Origin: Haloferax sp. Q22
GTDB lineage: Archaea; Halobacteriota; Halobacteria; Halobacteriales; Haloferacaceae
NCBI RefSeq assembly: GCF_001482285.1
Contig: NZ_LOEP01000033.1
Coordinates: forward strand, 124,001 to 188,000
Direction of reading: 5' to 3'
DNA length: 64,000 nucleotides
A program made the translations under genes and the position numbers. Below the pieces are notes generated by a model that saw only the letters and a list, made by a program, of their open reading frames with translations, was not told the DNA's origin and ran no database searches. This document shows, piece by piece, positions 1 through 10,012 of the stretch (its first letter is position 1; each line of letters starts with the position of its first letter).

Positions 1-947
1 TGGCCGGCCGCGTCGCCGACGAGGAGTAGGCGACCGAAGTGCGGTTCGCGCAGGGCGACCTTCTTGGAGTCGGGCACGAGTTTCGCGCTGTACTCCAGTT
101 CGGTGTAGTCGTCGCCGAGCCACTGTGCGAGCAACGGGTGGGTCAGAAGCCCGTCCAGTAGCTCGTGCGGCTCCGCCTCCTCCGCGACGAGGCTGTCGAG
201 GTGGAACACCGTCCCGAGCGACAGCGTGTCGCGGTTCGTGTAGAGGAAGCCGCCGCCGCGGACGCCCTCGAACAGGTCGCCCGAGAACAGGTGCGCCGCC
301 CCCTCGTCTTCCGCCACGTCGAATCGGTCGGCGATGGCGTCTTCCGGCATGTCGACGACCGCCTTGACGCCCTGGAACCACTCGTCTGGCTCGTCCCAGT
401 CCATCAGGCCCGCGTCGCGGGCGAGTTCGGAGTTCACCCCGTCGGCCGCGACGATGATATCGGCGGTTATCGGGTCGAGTTCGTCCAGCGTGACGCCGAC
501 GATGCGGCCCTCCTCGCGGAGCAGGCCGTTGACGTGGACGCCCGTCAGGAGGCCGCCGCCGGTCTCGCGGGTCCGCTCGTGGACGCGGTCTTCGAGCCAC
601 GAGTCCATCTTCCGCCGGAGGACGGAGTCGGACCACTCGGTGTCGTGTTCGTGGAGGTCCGTGAGGTCGAACGACTCGACCTTGTCGCCGGCGATGTTGT
701 GGATGCGGTACTTCGTGATGGGCCGCTCGGCGGCCGCCTCGCGGAACCCCGGAAAGAGGTCGTCGATGGTGTACGGCGCGGACTCCTCGGCGTAGATGAG
801 CCCGCCCGAGACGTTCTTCGACCCGGCCTCGACGCCGCGTTCGAGGACGAGCGTCTCGATGCCGTAGTTGGCGAACGTCGCGGCCGCCGCCGCCCCGCCG
901 GGACCCGCCCCGACGACCAGCGCCTCGTAGTGTTCGTAATCGCTCAT
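1..947 (-). CDS. fixC: FixC, ETF:quinone oxidoreductase-like flavoprotein (C-terminus outside window)
   Basis: This FAD protein passes electrons from the FixAB flavoprotein to the membrane quinone pool. The visible part is the first 315 or so residues of a protein usually about 430-560 long. The N-terminus carries a Rossmann FAD motif, V-V-G-A-G-P-G-G, near residues 11-18. An L-L-V-G-D-A-A-G segment, the second FAD contact of the geranylgeranyl-reductase/FixC family, lies just before the window edge. The ATG overlaps the fixB stop as ATGA, so the two are translationally coupled. A related geranylgeranyl reductase would share these motifs, but the fixA-fixB context decides for FixC. Confidence 0.9.
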   Translation of the reverse strand, partial: MSDYEHYEALVVGAGPGGAAAAATFANYGIETLVLERGVEAGSKNVSGGLIYAEESAPYTIDDLFPGFREAAAERPITKYRIHNIAGDKVESFDLTDLHEHDTEWSDSVLRRKMDSWLEDRVHERTRETGGGLLTGVHVNGLLREEGRIVGVTLDELDPITADIIVAADGVNSELARDAGLMDWDEPDEWFQGVKAVVDMPEDAIADRFDVAEDEGAAHLFSGDLFEGVRGGGFLYTNRDTLSLGTVFHLDSLVAEEAEPHELLDGLLTHPLLAQWLGDDYTELEYSAKLVPDSKKVALREPHFGRLLLVGDAAG

Positions 948-2671
948 TTCGACTCACCCCGTTCGTCCGCAGCCGCGACATCGCCGGGCGTTCCGATCGG
1001 CGCGGTTCCCCCGTCGCTGGCGACCGCTGCCTCGAATCGGCCCTCCTTGAGCGCCGTCGTCAGCCGCGGCAGCACCTCGAAGAGGTCGCCCTCGATGAAG
1101 TAGTCCGAGAAGTCGCGGATGCGGGCGTCGGGGTCGGTGTTGACGGCGACGATGGTGTCCGACTCGTCCATGCCGACCTTGTGCTGGACCGCGCCGGAGA
1201 TACCCGCCGCGATGTAGAGTTTCGGCGCGACGACCTGCCCCGTCTCGCCGATTTGTCTGTCCTCGTGGGTGTACTGCTCGACGTGGCCGTCGAAGTTGAA
1301 CGACCCCGTGACGATGCCGCGGGTGACGCCGACCTCGGCGTCCTCGAACTGGTCGGCGAGGTCCAAGGCGAGTTCGATACCCTTCGTCGGGTCGTCGTCG
1401 ATGCCGCGGCCGACCGCGACGATGACGTCGTGGCCGGTCAGGTCGATACCCTCGTCCAGCTGGTCGAAGTCCGTGACGGTGACGCGGAACCAGTCGTCGT
1501 CGAGCGGGGCGTCGTGTTCGACCACGAGGCCCTCGCGGTCGGCGTCGGGTTCGGGCAGGTCGAAGCTCCCCGGGATGACCGACGCGCCCTGCGGGTGGAA
1601 CTCCCGCGTCGGGTTGTCGATACAGAGGATGGTCGAGTATTCGAAGCCTGAGAAGTCCGGCCGCTTCATGTGCAGGACGCGCTGGAACTCCTTTTTCTCA
1701 CCGGCGACGCCGGTCTTGACCGGGTTCGAGATGACCTCCTCCGTGATGTAGAGCCCAGAGCAGTCGCTGGCGAGACCGGAGTCGAGTTCGGCCTGCACGA
1801 GCGCCGAGAGGTCCCGGCCGTTGTTCGTCGCCGGGAACAGCACGTACCGCGGCTTGTCGTAGTCGCGCCACGGTTCGTCGCGGCCGCCTTGGACCTCGAA
1901 GTTCTGGTGGGTGGCACCCGCGCGAGCCATGTCGCAGAATATCTCGGTGTACGGCTTGTGCTGGAAGCGTTCGAGTCGGTCGTCCTCGCGGACGACGGCC
2001 ACGTCCGCGCCGTAGGCGATGACGTCCTCGACGTGCTTCGACACGTCGGAGCCGATGAGGACCGCGACGACCCGCTCGTCGGTCGTGTAGTCGTCGTTGT
2101 AGGTGTCCATCAGCTCGCGGGCCTTCCCGAGCATCTCCTTGGACACGTCCACGAGTTCGCCTGCCTGCGTCTCACAGTAGACCCACATGTCGCGGTAGGT
2201 CCCCCCGTGGAGCGACCGGACGTGTCGCTTGTCCCGAGTCGGGTGGTCGAGGTCCGGGTGACGCTCCTCGGGCGGCCGTTCGTCCACCTCGACTTCCGTG
2301 TCTTCCTCGTCGCTTCCCTTCACGGAGTCGATGCGGTTTCTGATGAGTCGTTTCACCGGGTCGCGGTCCTCGCCGGCCTCCTCGCGTTCGAGGAGCGATT
2401 CGAGGTCCGAGACCTCCTCGACGCTCTGGAGGGCGTTCCCGACCTCTGCAGTGCTCATCGACGCGAGGTCCATCTCGTCGGCGTCGGCCGGCTCGTCGTC
2501 GTCCTCGGAGAACTTCTCGATTCGGCTCTCGATGAGCGCGACGGCCGGCGCGCGGTTCTGCCCGCGGTGTTCGGCCTGCAGAATCTCCTCTAACTCACCG
2601 AGGTCGTCGATGTCCTTGATGGCCGGGCCGAGCTCCGAAATCTCGTAGTCGCCGGGGTCGAAGTCCGTCAC
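944..2671 (-). CDS. fixB: FixB, electron transfer flavoprotein alpha subunit with an N-terminal repeat extension
   Basis: This is the alpha subunit of the electron transfer flavoprotein; it binds FAD and pairs with FixA. It has 575 residues against about 310-330 for a usual EtfA. The core starts near residue 160 (M-W-V-Y-C-E). The C-terminal FAD domain carries G-I-S-G-A-V-Q-H near residue 490, followed by I-V-A-V-N-T-D-P-D-A. The extra first 150 residues hold two copies of a module of about 40 residues (13-54 and 76-117) and an acidic linker. The gene lies 2 bp downstream of fixA and overlaps fixC. The core assignment is secure; the role of the extension is unknown. Confidence 0.93.
   Translation of the reverse strand: MTDFDPGDYEISELGPAIKDIDDLGELEEILQAEHRGQNRAPAVALIESRIEKFSEDDDEPADADEMDLASMSTAEVGNALQSVEEVSDLESLLEREEAGEDRDPVKRLIRNRIDSVKGSDEEDTEVEVDERPPEERHPDLDHPTRDKRHVRSLHGGTYRDMWVYCETQAGELVDVSKEMLGKARELMDTYNDDYTTDERVVAVLIGSDVSKHVEDVIAYGADVAVVREDDRLERFQHKPYTEIFCDMARAGATHQNFEVQGGRDEPWRDYDKPRYVLFPATNNGRDLSALVQAELDSGLASDCSGLYITEEVISNPVKTGVAGEKKEFQRVLHMKRPDFSGFEYSTILCIDNPTREFHPQGASVIPGSFDLPEPDADREGLVVEHDAPLDDDWFRVTVTDFDQLDEGIDLTGHDVIVAVGRGIDDDPTKGIELALDLADQFEDAEVGVTRGIVTGSFNFDGHVEQYTHEDRQIGETGQVVAPKLYIAAGISGAVQHKVGMDESDTIVAVNTDPDARIRDFSDYFIEGDLFEVLPRLTTALKEGRFEAAVASDGGTAPIGTPGDVAAADERGESK
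2321..2632 (-). repeat. Duplicated module in the FixB N-terminus
   Basis: Residues 17-54 and 80-117 of FixB align without gaps over 38 positions with 12 identities. The shared pattern is L-E-x-x-L-x-x-E-x-x-G-x-x-R-x-P-x-x-x-L-I-x-x-R-I. Similarity extends upstream to E-[LV]-G at residues 13-15 and 76-78. Each copy is predicted to be helical. I do not recognise it as a named domain. Confidence 0.7.
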
Positions 2672-2673
2672 GG

Positions 2674-3555
2674 TCAGTCACCCCCCGCAGCCGCGGCGTC
2701 GCCAGCGTCGTCGCCGACCGCCGACTGCATCGCGGTCAGCACGTCCTGCATGGCACCCGTATCGTCGGGGTCGACCATCGTGGCCTCCCGCTCGGCCGGC
2801 GCTTTCGGAATCGGGTCCACCGACGAGACGATGGTCGGCGAGCCATCGAGGCCGATGTAGTCCGGGTCGACGTTGATGTCGGCGTGGTCCCGCACCGTCA
2901 GGTGCTCTTCGTAGTTCTCGGCGTGTGCTTGGGTCTCCTCACGCAGGTCCTTCAGCGTCAGCCGCTCGCCCGCCGTCCGATACGACGGCTCGAACTCGGG
3001 GTCCGCGACGACGAACGCCGGAAGCTCCGTCTCGACGGTCTCTATCTCCTCGATGTCGCCTTCGACCAGTCGCTTGGCGCGCAGGGTCCCCGCGTCCTCG
3101 TCGATGTCGAGGGAGATGACGTGCGTGACCAGCGGCATGTCGAGACACCAGTTCGTCTGCGGGCCGGTGTGGCCCGTCTCCCCGTCTGCGGTCTTGAACC
3201 CGGCGAACACTACGTCCGGCTCGCCGAGCGTCTCGATGCCCGCGCTGAGCGTGATGGCCGTCGCCCACGTGTCGGCGGCCGCCATCTCGCGGTCCGAGAT
3301 GAGGTGGAGGTCGTCGGCGTACACCGTCTCCATCGCCTCCCGTAGCACCTCCTTGTACCCCGGCGGCCCCATGCTCATCACGCTCACTCGCCCGCCGTGT
3401 CGAACCCGCGTCTGCAGCGCCGCCTGCAGCGCGAAGCGGTCGTTCGGATTCATCACTGTGGGCGTCTTCCCCCGTTCGAGATGCCCGTCTTCGTCGAACG
3501 ATACCTGGCCCTCCCGGAAGTCGGGCACACCTTTCGTAAGTACCACCATGTGCAT
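2674..3555 (-). CDS. fixA: FixA, electron transfer flavoprotein beta subunit
   Basis: This is the beta subunit of the electron transfer flavoprotein. It begins with the family N-terminus M-H-M-V-V-L-T-K-G-V-P-D and has the M-N-P-N-D-R-F-A-L stretch near residue 38, followed by G-P-P-G-Y-K-E near residue 67. The length, about 293 residues, is normal for the FixA type. I chose the ATG at 3555, which has a purine-rich GGGAG 10-15 bases upstream, over the in-frame GTG at 3564. It is the first gene of fixA-fixB-fixC and has its own TATA-like element. The acidic C-terminal tail (alanine/aspartate-rich) is typical of haloarchaea. Confidence 0.93.
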   Translation of the reverse strand: MHMVVLTKGVPDFREGQVSFDEDGHLERGKTPTVMNPNDRFALQAALQTRVRHGGRVSVMSMGPPGYKEVLREAMETVYADDLHLISDREMAAADTWATAITLSAGIETLGEPDVVFAGFKTADGETGHTGPQTNWCLDMPLVTHVISLDIDEDAGTLRAKRLVEGDIEEIETVETELPAFVVADPEFEPSYRTAGERLTLKDLREETQAHAENYEEHLTVRDHADINVDPDYIGLDGSPTIVSSVDPIPKAPAEREATMVDPDDTGAMQDVLTAMQSAVGDDAGDAAAAGGD

Positions 3556-3586
3556 TGAGAACACTCTCCCGTTAATGCTAGCTCAT

Positions 3587-3600
3587 ATTCATAATAATCT
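3587..3600 (-). promoter_or_regulatory. Probable promoter of fixABC
   Basis: On the minus strand an A/T run reading AGATTATTATGAAT is centred about 38 bp before the fixA ATG. This would place transcription start near 3567 and give a short leader containing the GGGAG sequence. It is the only A/T-rich block in the gap between the ferredoxin gene and fixA. Confidence 0.5.
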
Positions 3601-3685
3601 TTTGTGCTAGGTGGCCGGAATGTCCGCGCCGCTCACGGGGGTCGCTGTCGGCGTCCTCGCCCGCAAAAAATCGGGGTTTCTTCCC

Positions 3686-4102
<417 letters not shown>

Positions 4103-4182
4103 CTACCTGCGCCGCGGTCCCCACACGGCCTCGACGCGCCCACTCGGTGGGGTGAATAGCCCCCGGTCCGAATCACCTCGGT

Positions 4183-4662
4183 ATGGACGTGTTCCTCTGG
4201 GTCGCGCTCGCCCTCTTGGTCCTCGGCGTCGTCGGGAGCGTACTGCCACTGCTTCCCGGCGCGCTCCTCTCCGTGCTCGGCGTGGTCGTCTACTGGGTAT
4301 CGACCGGCTTTTCGGACCCCGGACCCATCGCGTTCGTCGGGCTCATCCTCGTCGGCCTCGTCGCGCTCGTCACCGACTACGCCGGCGGAATGGTCGCCGC
4401 GCGGTTCGGCGGCGCGTCGACCCGAACGTCGATTGTCGCCGGGGTCGCCGGCTTCCTGCTCATGTTCCTCATCGGCCCGCTCGGCATCTTCGTCGGCGTC
4501 GCTGGTACGGTCTTCGCCCTCGAATACCTCGAACACCAGGACGCGGAAGAGAGCGGTCGTCGCGCGCTCGTCGCCACGGTCGGCGTCCTCGCCACCGCGG
4601 CGGTGCAGGCGCTGTTAACGTTCTCGATGCTCGTCGGGTTCGTCCTCGTCGTGGTGTTCTAA
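4183..4662 (+). CDS. DUF456 family integral membrane protein
   Basis: This 159-residue, very hydrophobic protein has about five to six membrane segments. The pattern includes L-P-L-L-P-G near residues 21-26, T-D-Y-A-G-G near 65-70, and glycine-rich turns (A-G-V-A-G-F, I-G-P-L-G-I-F). These match the DUF456 family as I remember it; its function is not established. It stands alone on the plus strand, divergent from the ferredoxin gene across about 170 bp and convergent with the cyclase gene. Confidence 0.85.
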   Translation: MDVFLWVALALLVLGVVGSVLPLLPGALLSVLGVVVYWVSTGFSDPGPIAFVGLILVGLVALVTDYAGGMVAARFGGASTRTSIVAGVAGFLLMFLIGPLGIFVGVAGTVFALEYLEHQDAEESGRRALVATVGVLATAAVQALLTFSMLVGFVLVVVF

Positions 4663-4690
4663 GGCCCGCCCGGCTCCCTCCGTGACCGGG

Positions 4691-5350
4691 TTACTGCTCG
4701 TCGCGCCGCCGAATCAGCCCCGTCTCCGCGTCGGCGACCACCCGAGCGGGCGCGCCGTCGGCGTCCACGCGCAGCGGCATGACGTACAGGTCGAACGTCC
4801 GGTCGGTCGGAAGCGCGTCTAACCCGCAGAGGTTCTCGACGACGAGCAGTCCCGCCCCGAGAACCGCGTGGTGCGCCGGGACGCCGTCGCCGCCGGTCGG
4901 GTCCGGGCTAAGTGCGTCGGTGCCGACCGAGAGCCCTCGGTCCGCGCAGGCGTGCGCCGTCTCGGGCGCGAGCGCCGGGTGGTCGGGCATGCGTTCGGTT
5001 CCCCACTCATCCTCCCAGCCGGTTCGGAACACGAGGAAGTCCACGCGCGGTTCGAGGTGTTCCGGAATCGCGTCCGGCCCGATTCGCCCGCGGGGCCCCG
5101 CGTCTCGGCAGTCGGCGATCCGAGCGGTGAACCGGAGGTCGTCGACCGGGAAGTCGTCGAGGGTCGCGCCGTCCGGTTCGGTGTGTGCGGGCGCATCGAC
5201 GTGCGTTCCGGCGTGGGTCCCGAGTTCGAGCCGGGAAACGCGGTAGCCGTCGGCGTCGAAGTCGGCGTGGGGTTCGACTGTGACGGGCGGGTCGCCGGGA
5301 TACGTCGGCATCCCGGTCTCGACGCGGCGGGTGAGGTCGAGGAGGGTCAT
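4691..5350 (-). CDS. Cyclase/kynurenine formamidase-like metal hydrolase
   Basis: This 219-residue protein belongs to the cyclase superfamily, which hydrolyses formamide or related C-N/C-O bonds with a metal ion. The diagnostic motif H46-A-G-T-H50-V-D52-A-P-A-H56 supplies the metal ligands. The N-terminus, L-D-L-T-R-R-V-E-T-G-M-P-T-Y-P-G-D-P, is also characteristic. Substrate cannot be read from sequence: kynurenine formamidase is one option, but no tryptophan-catabolic neighbour supports it. It is monocistronic and convergent with the DUF456 gene. Confidence 0.85.
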   Translation of the reverse strand: MTLLDLTRRVETGMPTYPGDPPVTVEPHADFDADGYRVSRLELGTHAGTHVDAPAHTEPDGATLDDFPVDDLRFTARIADCRDAGPRGRIGPDAIPEHLEPRVDFLVFRTGWEDEWGTERMPDHPALAPETAHACADRGLSVGTDALSPDPTGGDGVPAHHAVLGAGLLVVENLCGLDALPTDRTFDLYVMPLRVDADGAPARVVADAETGLIRRRDEQ

Positions 5351-5416
5351 ACCACTCCCTACGCGGTGGTGGGTAAAACGAGTGTTCGTGTCGAGCGCGA
5401 CTGTCCGTCGTTCGGC

Positions 5417-7174
5417 TTACTTGTGCGCGAAGTAGACGACCGTCTCGTCGTCGCCGCGGTCGTCCACGCGGACGAAGCCGACACGCTCGAACTGGACGAG
5501 TTCGTCCTCGGGCACGTCGCCGAAGTCGGGTTCAGCGACGCCCGTCACGTCGCCGTCCATGGTACGCATGCGGACCGAGACGCCGTCGGTCGGAGCCCAG
5601 TGAATCACGGCCACGTCGCCCTCGCGGACCACGTCGAGGTCGTCGCCGGTGGCGACGAGCGAGTCGTCCTCGCGGCGGACCGCGCCGAAGCCCTTCAGCC
5701 AGACGCGCTCGCCCTCGGCGGGCACGTCGCCCGATTCGAGGAGGACGCTGTCGCCGACGGGGATGTCGCGGGTGCCGCGCTCCTCGAAGCTCGGGTGGAG
5801 CGGCGGGTGGGCACTGTCGGGGCCGCCCTCGACGGCGAACTCCTCACACGGGCCAGACACAGTCTGGCTGTCCGCCGAGGTTCCCTCGGCGACGTCCCGG
5901 ACGAGGAAGTACCGGTCCGTCTCGTCGTCGACGAGGTCGCGGTTGTTCGCGTAGACCGTCGACATCGAGAGGTCGACGTTCGAGGTGGAGGTGCCGAGGC
6001 CGACCATCGCGTCTACGATGGCCTGCCCGCGGATGCCGCGGCGGCGGAGGCTCTTGATGGTCGGCACACGCGGGTCGTCCCAGCCCTCGACCTCGCCCGC
6101 GTCGATGAGTTCCTTGATGCTCGACGTGGACATCTTCACGTCGTAGGCGTCGACCTGCACGTGGCCCCAGTGGACGACCTCGGGGTAGTCCCAGCCGAAG
6201 TAGTCGTAGACGAACTGCTGGCGCTTCGCGGAGTCCTGAAGGTCGATACCGCGGATGATGTGGGTGACGCCCGTGAGGTGGTCGTCGACGCCGGACTGGA
6301 AGTCGAGCATCGGCCACGCGCGGTAGTCAGCCGCCTCCTCGCGGGGGTGCGGCGTGTCTATCATGCGGAAGGCGACCCAGTCGCGCAGCGCGGGGTTCTT
6401 GTGTTCGATGTCGGTCTTGACGCGGAGGACCATCTCGCCCGAACTGTACTCGCCTGCGACCATGTCCTCGAACTCCTCGCGGGTCGTCTCGGTGTCCTTG
6501 TCGCGGTGCGGACACGGCTTTCCGTCGTTCTTCAGGTTCGAGAACGCCTCGCCCGAACACGAGCAGGTGTACGCGCCGCCCATCTCGATGAGTTCGCGGG
6601 CGTAGTCGTAGTACGTCTCCACCCGGTCGGAGGCGCGAATCACGTCGTCGGGCTCGAACCCGAGGTAGTCGATGTCGTCGAGGATGGCGTCGTACGCCGT
6701 CAGGTCCGGCCGCTTCGTCTCCGGGTCGGTGTCGTCGAACCGGACGATAAAGGAGCCGTCGTACATCTCCTTGTACGTCCCGATGACCGCGGGCATGCGG
6801 GCGTGGCCGAGGTGCCACGGGCCGTTGGGGTTCGGCGCGGCGCGCATGCGGACCTCGTCGTACGCCTCGGCGTTCGGGAGGTCGGGGAGCAGCGACTCGT
6901 CGGCCTCCTCCTCGGCTTCCATCTCGGCGAGTTCCTCGGGCGCGAGGTCTTCGAGTCGGTCGCGCTTTTCGTCGGCGGACAGCTGGTTGACCTCGGCGAC
7001 GACGGGGCCGATGAGCCCCGGAATCTCGCCGCCGTGCTGTCGGAAGTCGGGGTTCTCGCCCATCAGCGGGCCCATAATCGCGCCCACGTCGGCGTCGCTG
7101 TCGTGTTTGACTGCGTTGAGAAGCGCGTGCTTCTCGGCCTCTCGCTCGATGCGCTCTCGAAGCTCGTCGTCCAT
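5417..7174 (-). CDS. gltX: Glutamyl-tRNA synthetase, archaeal type
   Basis: This class I aminoacyl-tRNA synthetase charges tRNA-Glu, and probably tRNA-Gln for later amidation, as usual in archaea. It has 585 residues. The ATP-site HIGH motif reads H-L-G-H at 121-124 after R-A-A-P-N-P-N-G-P-W. The KMSKS loop reads K-M-S-T-S at 347-351. A zinc-binding set C204-x-C206 ... C221-P-H223 lies in the acceptor-binding insertion. The N-terminal 100 residues form the helical extension seen in archaeal GluRS/GlnRS. It follows idsA on the same strand after a 180-bp gap, as in other haloarchaea I recall. Confidence 0.97.
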   Translation of the reverse strand: MDDELRERIEREAEKHALLNAVKHDSDADVGAIMGPLMGENPDFRQHGGEIPGLIGPVVAEVNQLSADEKRDRLEDLAPEELAEMEAEEEADESLLPDLPNAEAYDEVRMRAAPNPNGPWHLGHARMPAVIGTYKEMYDGSFIVRFDDTDPETKRPDLTAYDAILDDIDYLGFEPDDVIRASDRVETYYDYARELIEMGGAYTCSCSGEAFSNLKNDGKPCPHRDKDTETTREEFEDMVAGEYSSGEMVLRVKTDIEHKNPALRDWVAFRMIDTPHPREEAADYRAWPMLDFQSGVDDHLTGVTHIIRGIDLQDSAKRQQFVYDYFGWDYPEVVHWGHVQVDAYDVKMSTSSIKELIDAGEVEGWDDPRVPTIKSLRRRGIRGQAIVDAMVGLGTSTSNVDLSMSTVYANNRDLVDDETDRYFLVRDVAEGTSADSQTVSGPCEEFAVEGGPDSAHPPLHPSFEERGTRDIPVGDSVLLESGDVPAEGERVWLKGFGAVRREDDSLVATGDDLDVVREGDVAVIHWAPTDGVSVRMRTMDGDVTGVAEPDFGDVPEDELVQFERVGFVRVDDRGDDETVVYFAHK

Positions 7175-7354
7175 TACCGTTCGCTTCCGCGGCGCGCCTA
7201 AAAACAGGCCCGGATTGCGGGGAAGGGTCCTCGCGCGGGCAGGGGTACGTGAAATGTTAGCACTTCAGAGTAAATATGAGTTACGGCGGAACTCGGGGAC
7301 GGAACGACCGAAGAAGAGATTCTCGCGGCCGCGACTCGCGGCGACGCCGCGCGC

Positions 7355-8401
7355 TCAGTAGCCGCGGGTGATGAGGTAGTCCGCGATGTCGCAGAGCAGC
7401 TCGCGGGCCTCGTTGTCCGGGAGGACGTCGAGCCGCGACTTGGCCTGTTCGGTGAGGTCTTCTGCCATCTCGCGGGCGTAGTCGATGCTGCCCGCCTCGT
7501 TCAGTTCTGCGACGGCGGCCTCGACTGCCTCCTCGGTGAGCTCCTCGGCCGTCTCGGCGTCGACGAGGTCGTCCACGTCGATGCCCTGCTGGCGCGCGTG
7601 GAGGGAGATGATGGTCTCTTTGTTCTCCACGAGGTCCGAGCCGCGCTGTTTACCGAGCTGCTCCGACGGCACGGTCAAGTCGAGCACGTCGTCTTGAATC
7701 TGGAACGCGCTGCCGGACTCGATGCCGTACTGGTAGAGCGCCTCGACGACCTCGTCGTCGGCACCCATGATGACCGCCGGAACGGCGGCCGCGGTCCCGT
7801 AGAGGACGGCCGTCTTCAGTTCGACCATCTGGAGGTACTCGTCGGGGAGCACCTCGGTGCGGCGCTCGAACTCGATGTCGAGCGCCTGCCCCTCGCAGAT
7901 CTGCGTGCAGGTGGTCGCGAGTCGGCGGACGGCTTCGAGGCCGTCGGCCGGGTCAGCGCCGGTCTTCGTCAGGAGCTCGAACGCCTTGGCGTACAGCGTG
8001 TCGCCGGCGAGGATGGCGGTCGAGTTGTCGTACTCCTTGTGGACCGCCGGAACGCCGCGACGGAGGTCGTCGTCGTCCATGATGTCGTCGTGGATGAGCG
8101 TGAACGACTGGATGACCTCGATGCTCACGGCCGCGACCATCACGTCGATGGGGTCGCCCGCGAGCGTCGGGAACGCCCGGTAGTCCTCCGACATCGGTTC
8201 GACGTCCGCGAGGGACTCCGCGGTCAGGAGTGAGACGGTCGGCCGAAGGCGCTTGCCGCCGGCTTTCAGGAGGTACCGTGAGGCCTCGTAGAGCCGTTCT
8301 GGCTCGGCCATCGGTACGTCCTCGTCGAGCGCGTCGTTGACGAGTTCGCGTCGCTCGCGAATCGCCTCGAGCACCCGCTTTTCCGTCGCGTCGGGAGTCA
8401 T
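7355..8401 (-). CDS. idsA: Short-chain polyprenyl (geranylgeranyl/farnesyl) diphosphate synthase
   Basis: This enzyme condenses isopentenyl diphosphate with allylic diphosphates to make the C20 (and possibly C15) chain for archaeal ether lipids and quinones. It has 348 residues. The first aspartate-rich motif is H-D-D-I-M-D-D-D-D-L-R-R-G. The second is Q-D-D-V-L-D-L, with G-K-Q-R-G-S-D following. The ATG at 8401 shares its A with the RNase J stop (TGATG), so the two genes are coupled; a GTG one codon upstream is less likely. Chain length cannot be fixed from sequence alone. Confidence 0.94.
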   Translation of the reverse strand: MTPDATEKRVLEAIRERRELVNDALDEDVPMAEPERLYEASRYLLKAGGKRLRPTVSLLTAESLADVEPMSEDYRAFPTLAGDPIDVMVAAVSIEVIQSFTLIHDDIMDDDDLRRGVPAVHKEYDNSTAILAGDTLYAKAFELLTKTGADPADGLEAVRRLATTCTQICEGQALDIEFERRTEVLPDEYLQMVELKTAVLYGTAAAVPAVIMGADDEVVEALYQYGIESGSAFQIQDDVLDLTVPSEQLGKQRGSDLVENKETIISLHARQQGIDVDDLVDAETAEELTEEAVEAAVAELNEAGSIDYAREMAEDLTEQAKSRLDVLPDNEARELLCDIADYLITRGY

Positions 8402-9753
8402 CACTCCACCAGCTGGATCATGTTTCCGTTCCGCGTGACGTGGACGTCGCGACCGAGGGCGTAGCCCTGACTCTCCGCGAGGTCCACGTACGGAGCGAAG
8501 CCTTTCAGGTTCTGGTGGGCCGGGATGACGTGCTGGGGCTGGAGCGCCTGCAGCATCTCGTAGTGCCCCTCCTCGCGGAGGTGGCCCGAGACGTGAATCT
8601 CGTCGTAGATGCGCGCGCCCTGCATGCGCAGGAGGCGTTCGGACTGGTAGCGCTGGCCCTCGTTCGTCGGCTCCGGGATGACCCGCGCCGAGAAGATGAC
8701 CTTGTCGCCGTCGTCAATCTCGTACGGCGTCTCGCCGCGGCCCATACGGGTGAGCATCGCGCGCGGCTCGCCCTGGTGACCCGTGACGATGGGCAGGTAG
8801 TTCTCCTTGCCCTCCTTCATGATCCGCTTGAACGTGCGGTCGACGGACTTGCGGTGGCCGTACATCCCGAGGTCGTCGGGGAGGTCGACGAAGCCGAGGC
8901 GCTCGGCGGTGCCGGAGTACTTCTCCATCGAGCGGCCGAGGAGGACCGGCTGGCGGCCGATGTCCTTGGCGAACTCGACGAGCGAGGAGACCCGAGAGAT
9001 GTGCGACGAGAACGTCGTCGCCACGATGCCGCCGTCGTAGTCCTCGACGGAGGTCATCACGTCTTTGAGGTGGCGGCGCGCGACGGACTCGGAGGGCGTG
9101 CGGCCCTTCCGGCCGGCGTTCGTACAGTCTTCGATGTACGCGAGCACGCCGTTACCCTCGCGACCGATCTCGCGGAAGCGCTTCATGTCGATGGGGTCTT
9201 CGAGGACCGGCGAGTGGTCCATGCGCTTGTCGAGACCGTAGACGACAGCGCCCTCGGGCGTGTGGACGACCGGGTTGATGGCGTCAATGATGGAGTGGGT
9301 GACGTGGACGAATTCGAGTTCCACGTTGCCGGAGTCGCCGATGGACATCGTCTCGCCGGCTTCCATCTTGACGAGGTCGTTGTTGACGTTGAACTTGTTC
9401 TCGCCCTCAATCTGCTGTTTCACCAGTTCGATGGTGAAGGGCGTCGCGACGACGGGGGCGTCGTAGCGGTGAGCGAGCTTGGAGATGGCACCGATGTGGT
9501 CGAGGTGACCGTGCGTGGGGACGATGGCCTGCACGTCTCCTTCGAGGTCGCTCATGACCCGGTCGTCCGGGATAGCGCCCATGTCGATGAGGTCGAGGCT
9601 GTGCATCTTTTCGGTCTCGACGTTGTCGTGGATGAGGACCTGCGACAGGTTGAGACCCATGTCGAAGACGACGACGTCGTCTCCGGCACGGACGGCCGTC
9701 ATCTGACGGCCGACTTCTTCGTATCCGCCTATGGTTGCGATTTCGATTTCCAT
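8401..9753 (-). CDS. rnj: Archaeal RNase J (beta-CASP metallo-ribonuclease)
   Basis: This is a metallo-beta-lactamase/beta-CASP ribonuclease of the archaeal RNase J group, a 5'-3' exonuclease in RNA decay and processing. It has 450 residues. The zinc motif H-G-H-L-D-H is at 81-86. Further metal ligands lie in V-T-H-S-I-I-D-A near residue 150 and in the C-terminal H-V-S-G-H. Beta-CASP signatures include T-F-S-S-H-I-S-R-V and I-V-T-G-H-Q-G-E-P. It is the first gene of the rnj-idsA pair; the start follows a gap of about 380 bp. Confidence 0.95.
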   Translation of the reverse strand: MEIEIATIGGYEEVGRQMTAVRAGDDVVVFDMGLNLSQVLIHDNVETEKMHSLDLIDMGAIPDDRVMSDLEGDVQAIVPTHGHLDHIGAISKLAHRYDAPVVATPFTIELVKQQIEGENKFNVNNDLVKMEAGETMSIGDSGNVELEFVHVTHSIIDAINPVVHTPEGAVVYGLDKRMDHSPVLEDPIDMKRFREIGREGNGVLAYIEDCTNAGRKGRTPSESVARRHLKDVMTSVEDYDGGIVATTFSSHISRVSSLVEFAKDIGRQPVLLGRSMEKYSGTAERLGFVDLPDDLGMYGHRKSVDRTFKRIMKEGKENYLPIVTGHQGEPRAMLTRMGRGETPYEIDDGDKVIFSARVIPEPTNEGQRYQSERLLRMQGARIYDEIHVSGHLREEGHYEMLQALQPQHVIPAHQNLKGFAPYVDLAESQGYALGRDVHVTRNGNMIQLVE

Positions 9754-10012
9754 GGTTTGTGTGTCTCGATATTCCGAGCATCGAAAGCCACGATGTGGCG
9801 AAGGTGCTCACGGAAAGACGGGTGTCTGGGGGCCACCGGCCCCGGCGTCTTGCAGCTCGTCGGTCGAATGACCCCGCGTACGAGACGGCCCGAACCGGTC
9901 GATTTGGGCGCGCCCGCACTTACCCGCGGGTTTCTGGTACTGAGTTCTACTCACGGGGGTACTAAAAACTACGTGGGTTCACCGCGCCCGCACGCCCGGG
10001 CTCGTGAGAGAA

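Noticed and set aside
4868-7201. Long plus-strand open frame across gltX
   Set aside because: It is antisense to a complete GluRS with HIGH, KMSKS and zinc motifs; the product is a V/R/D-rich mirror sequence with no domain.
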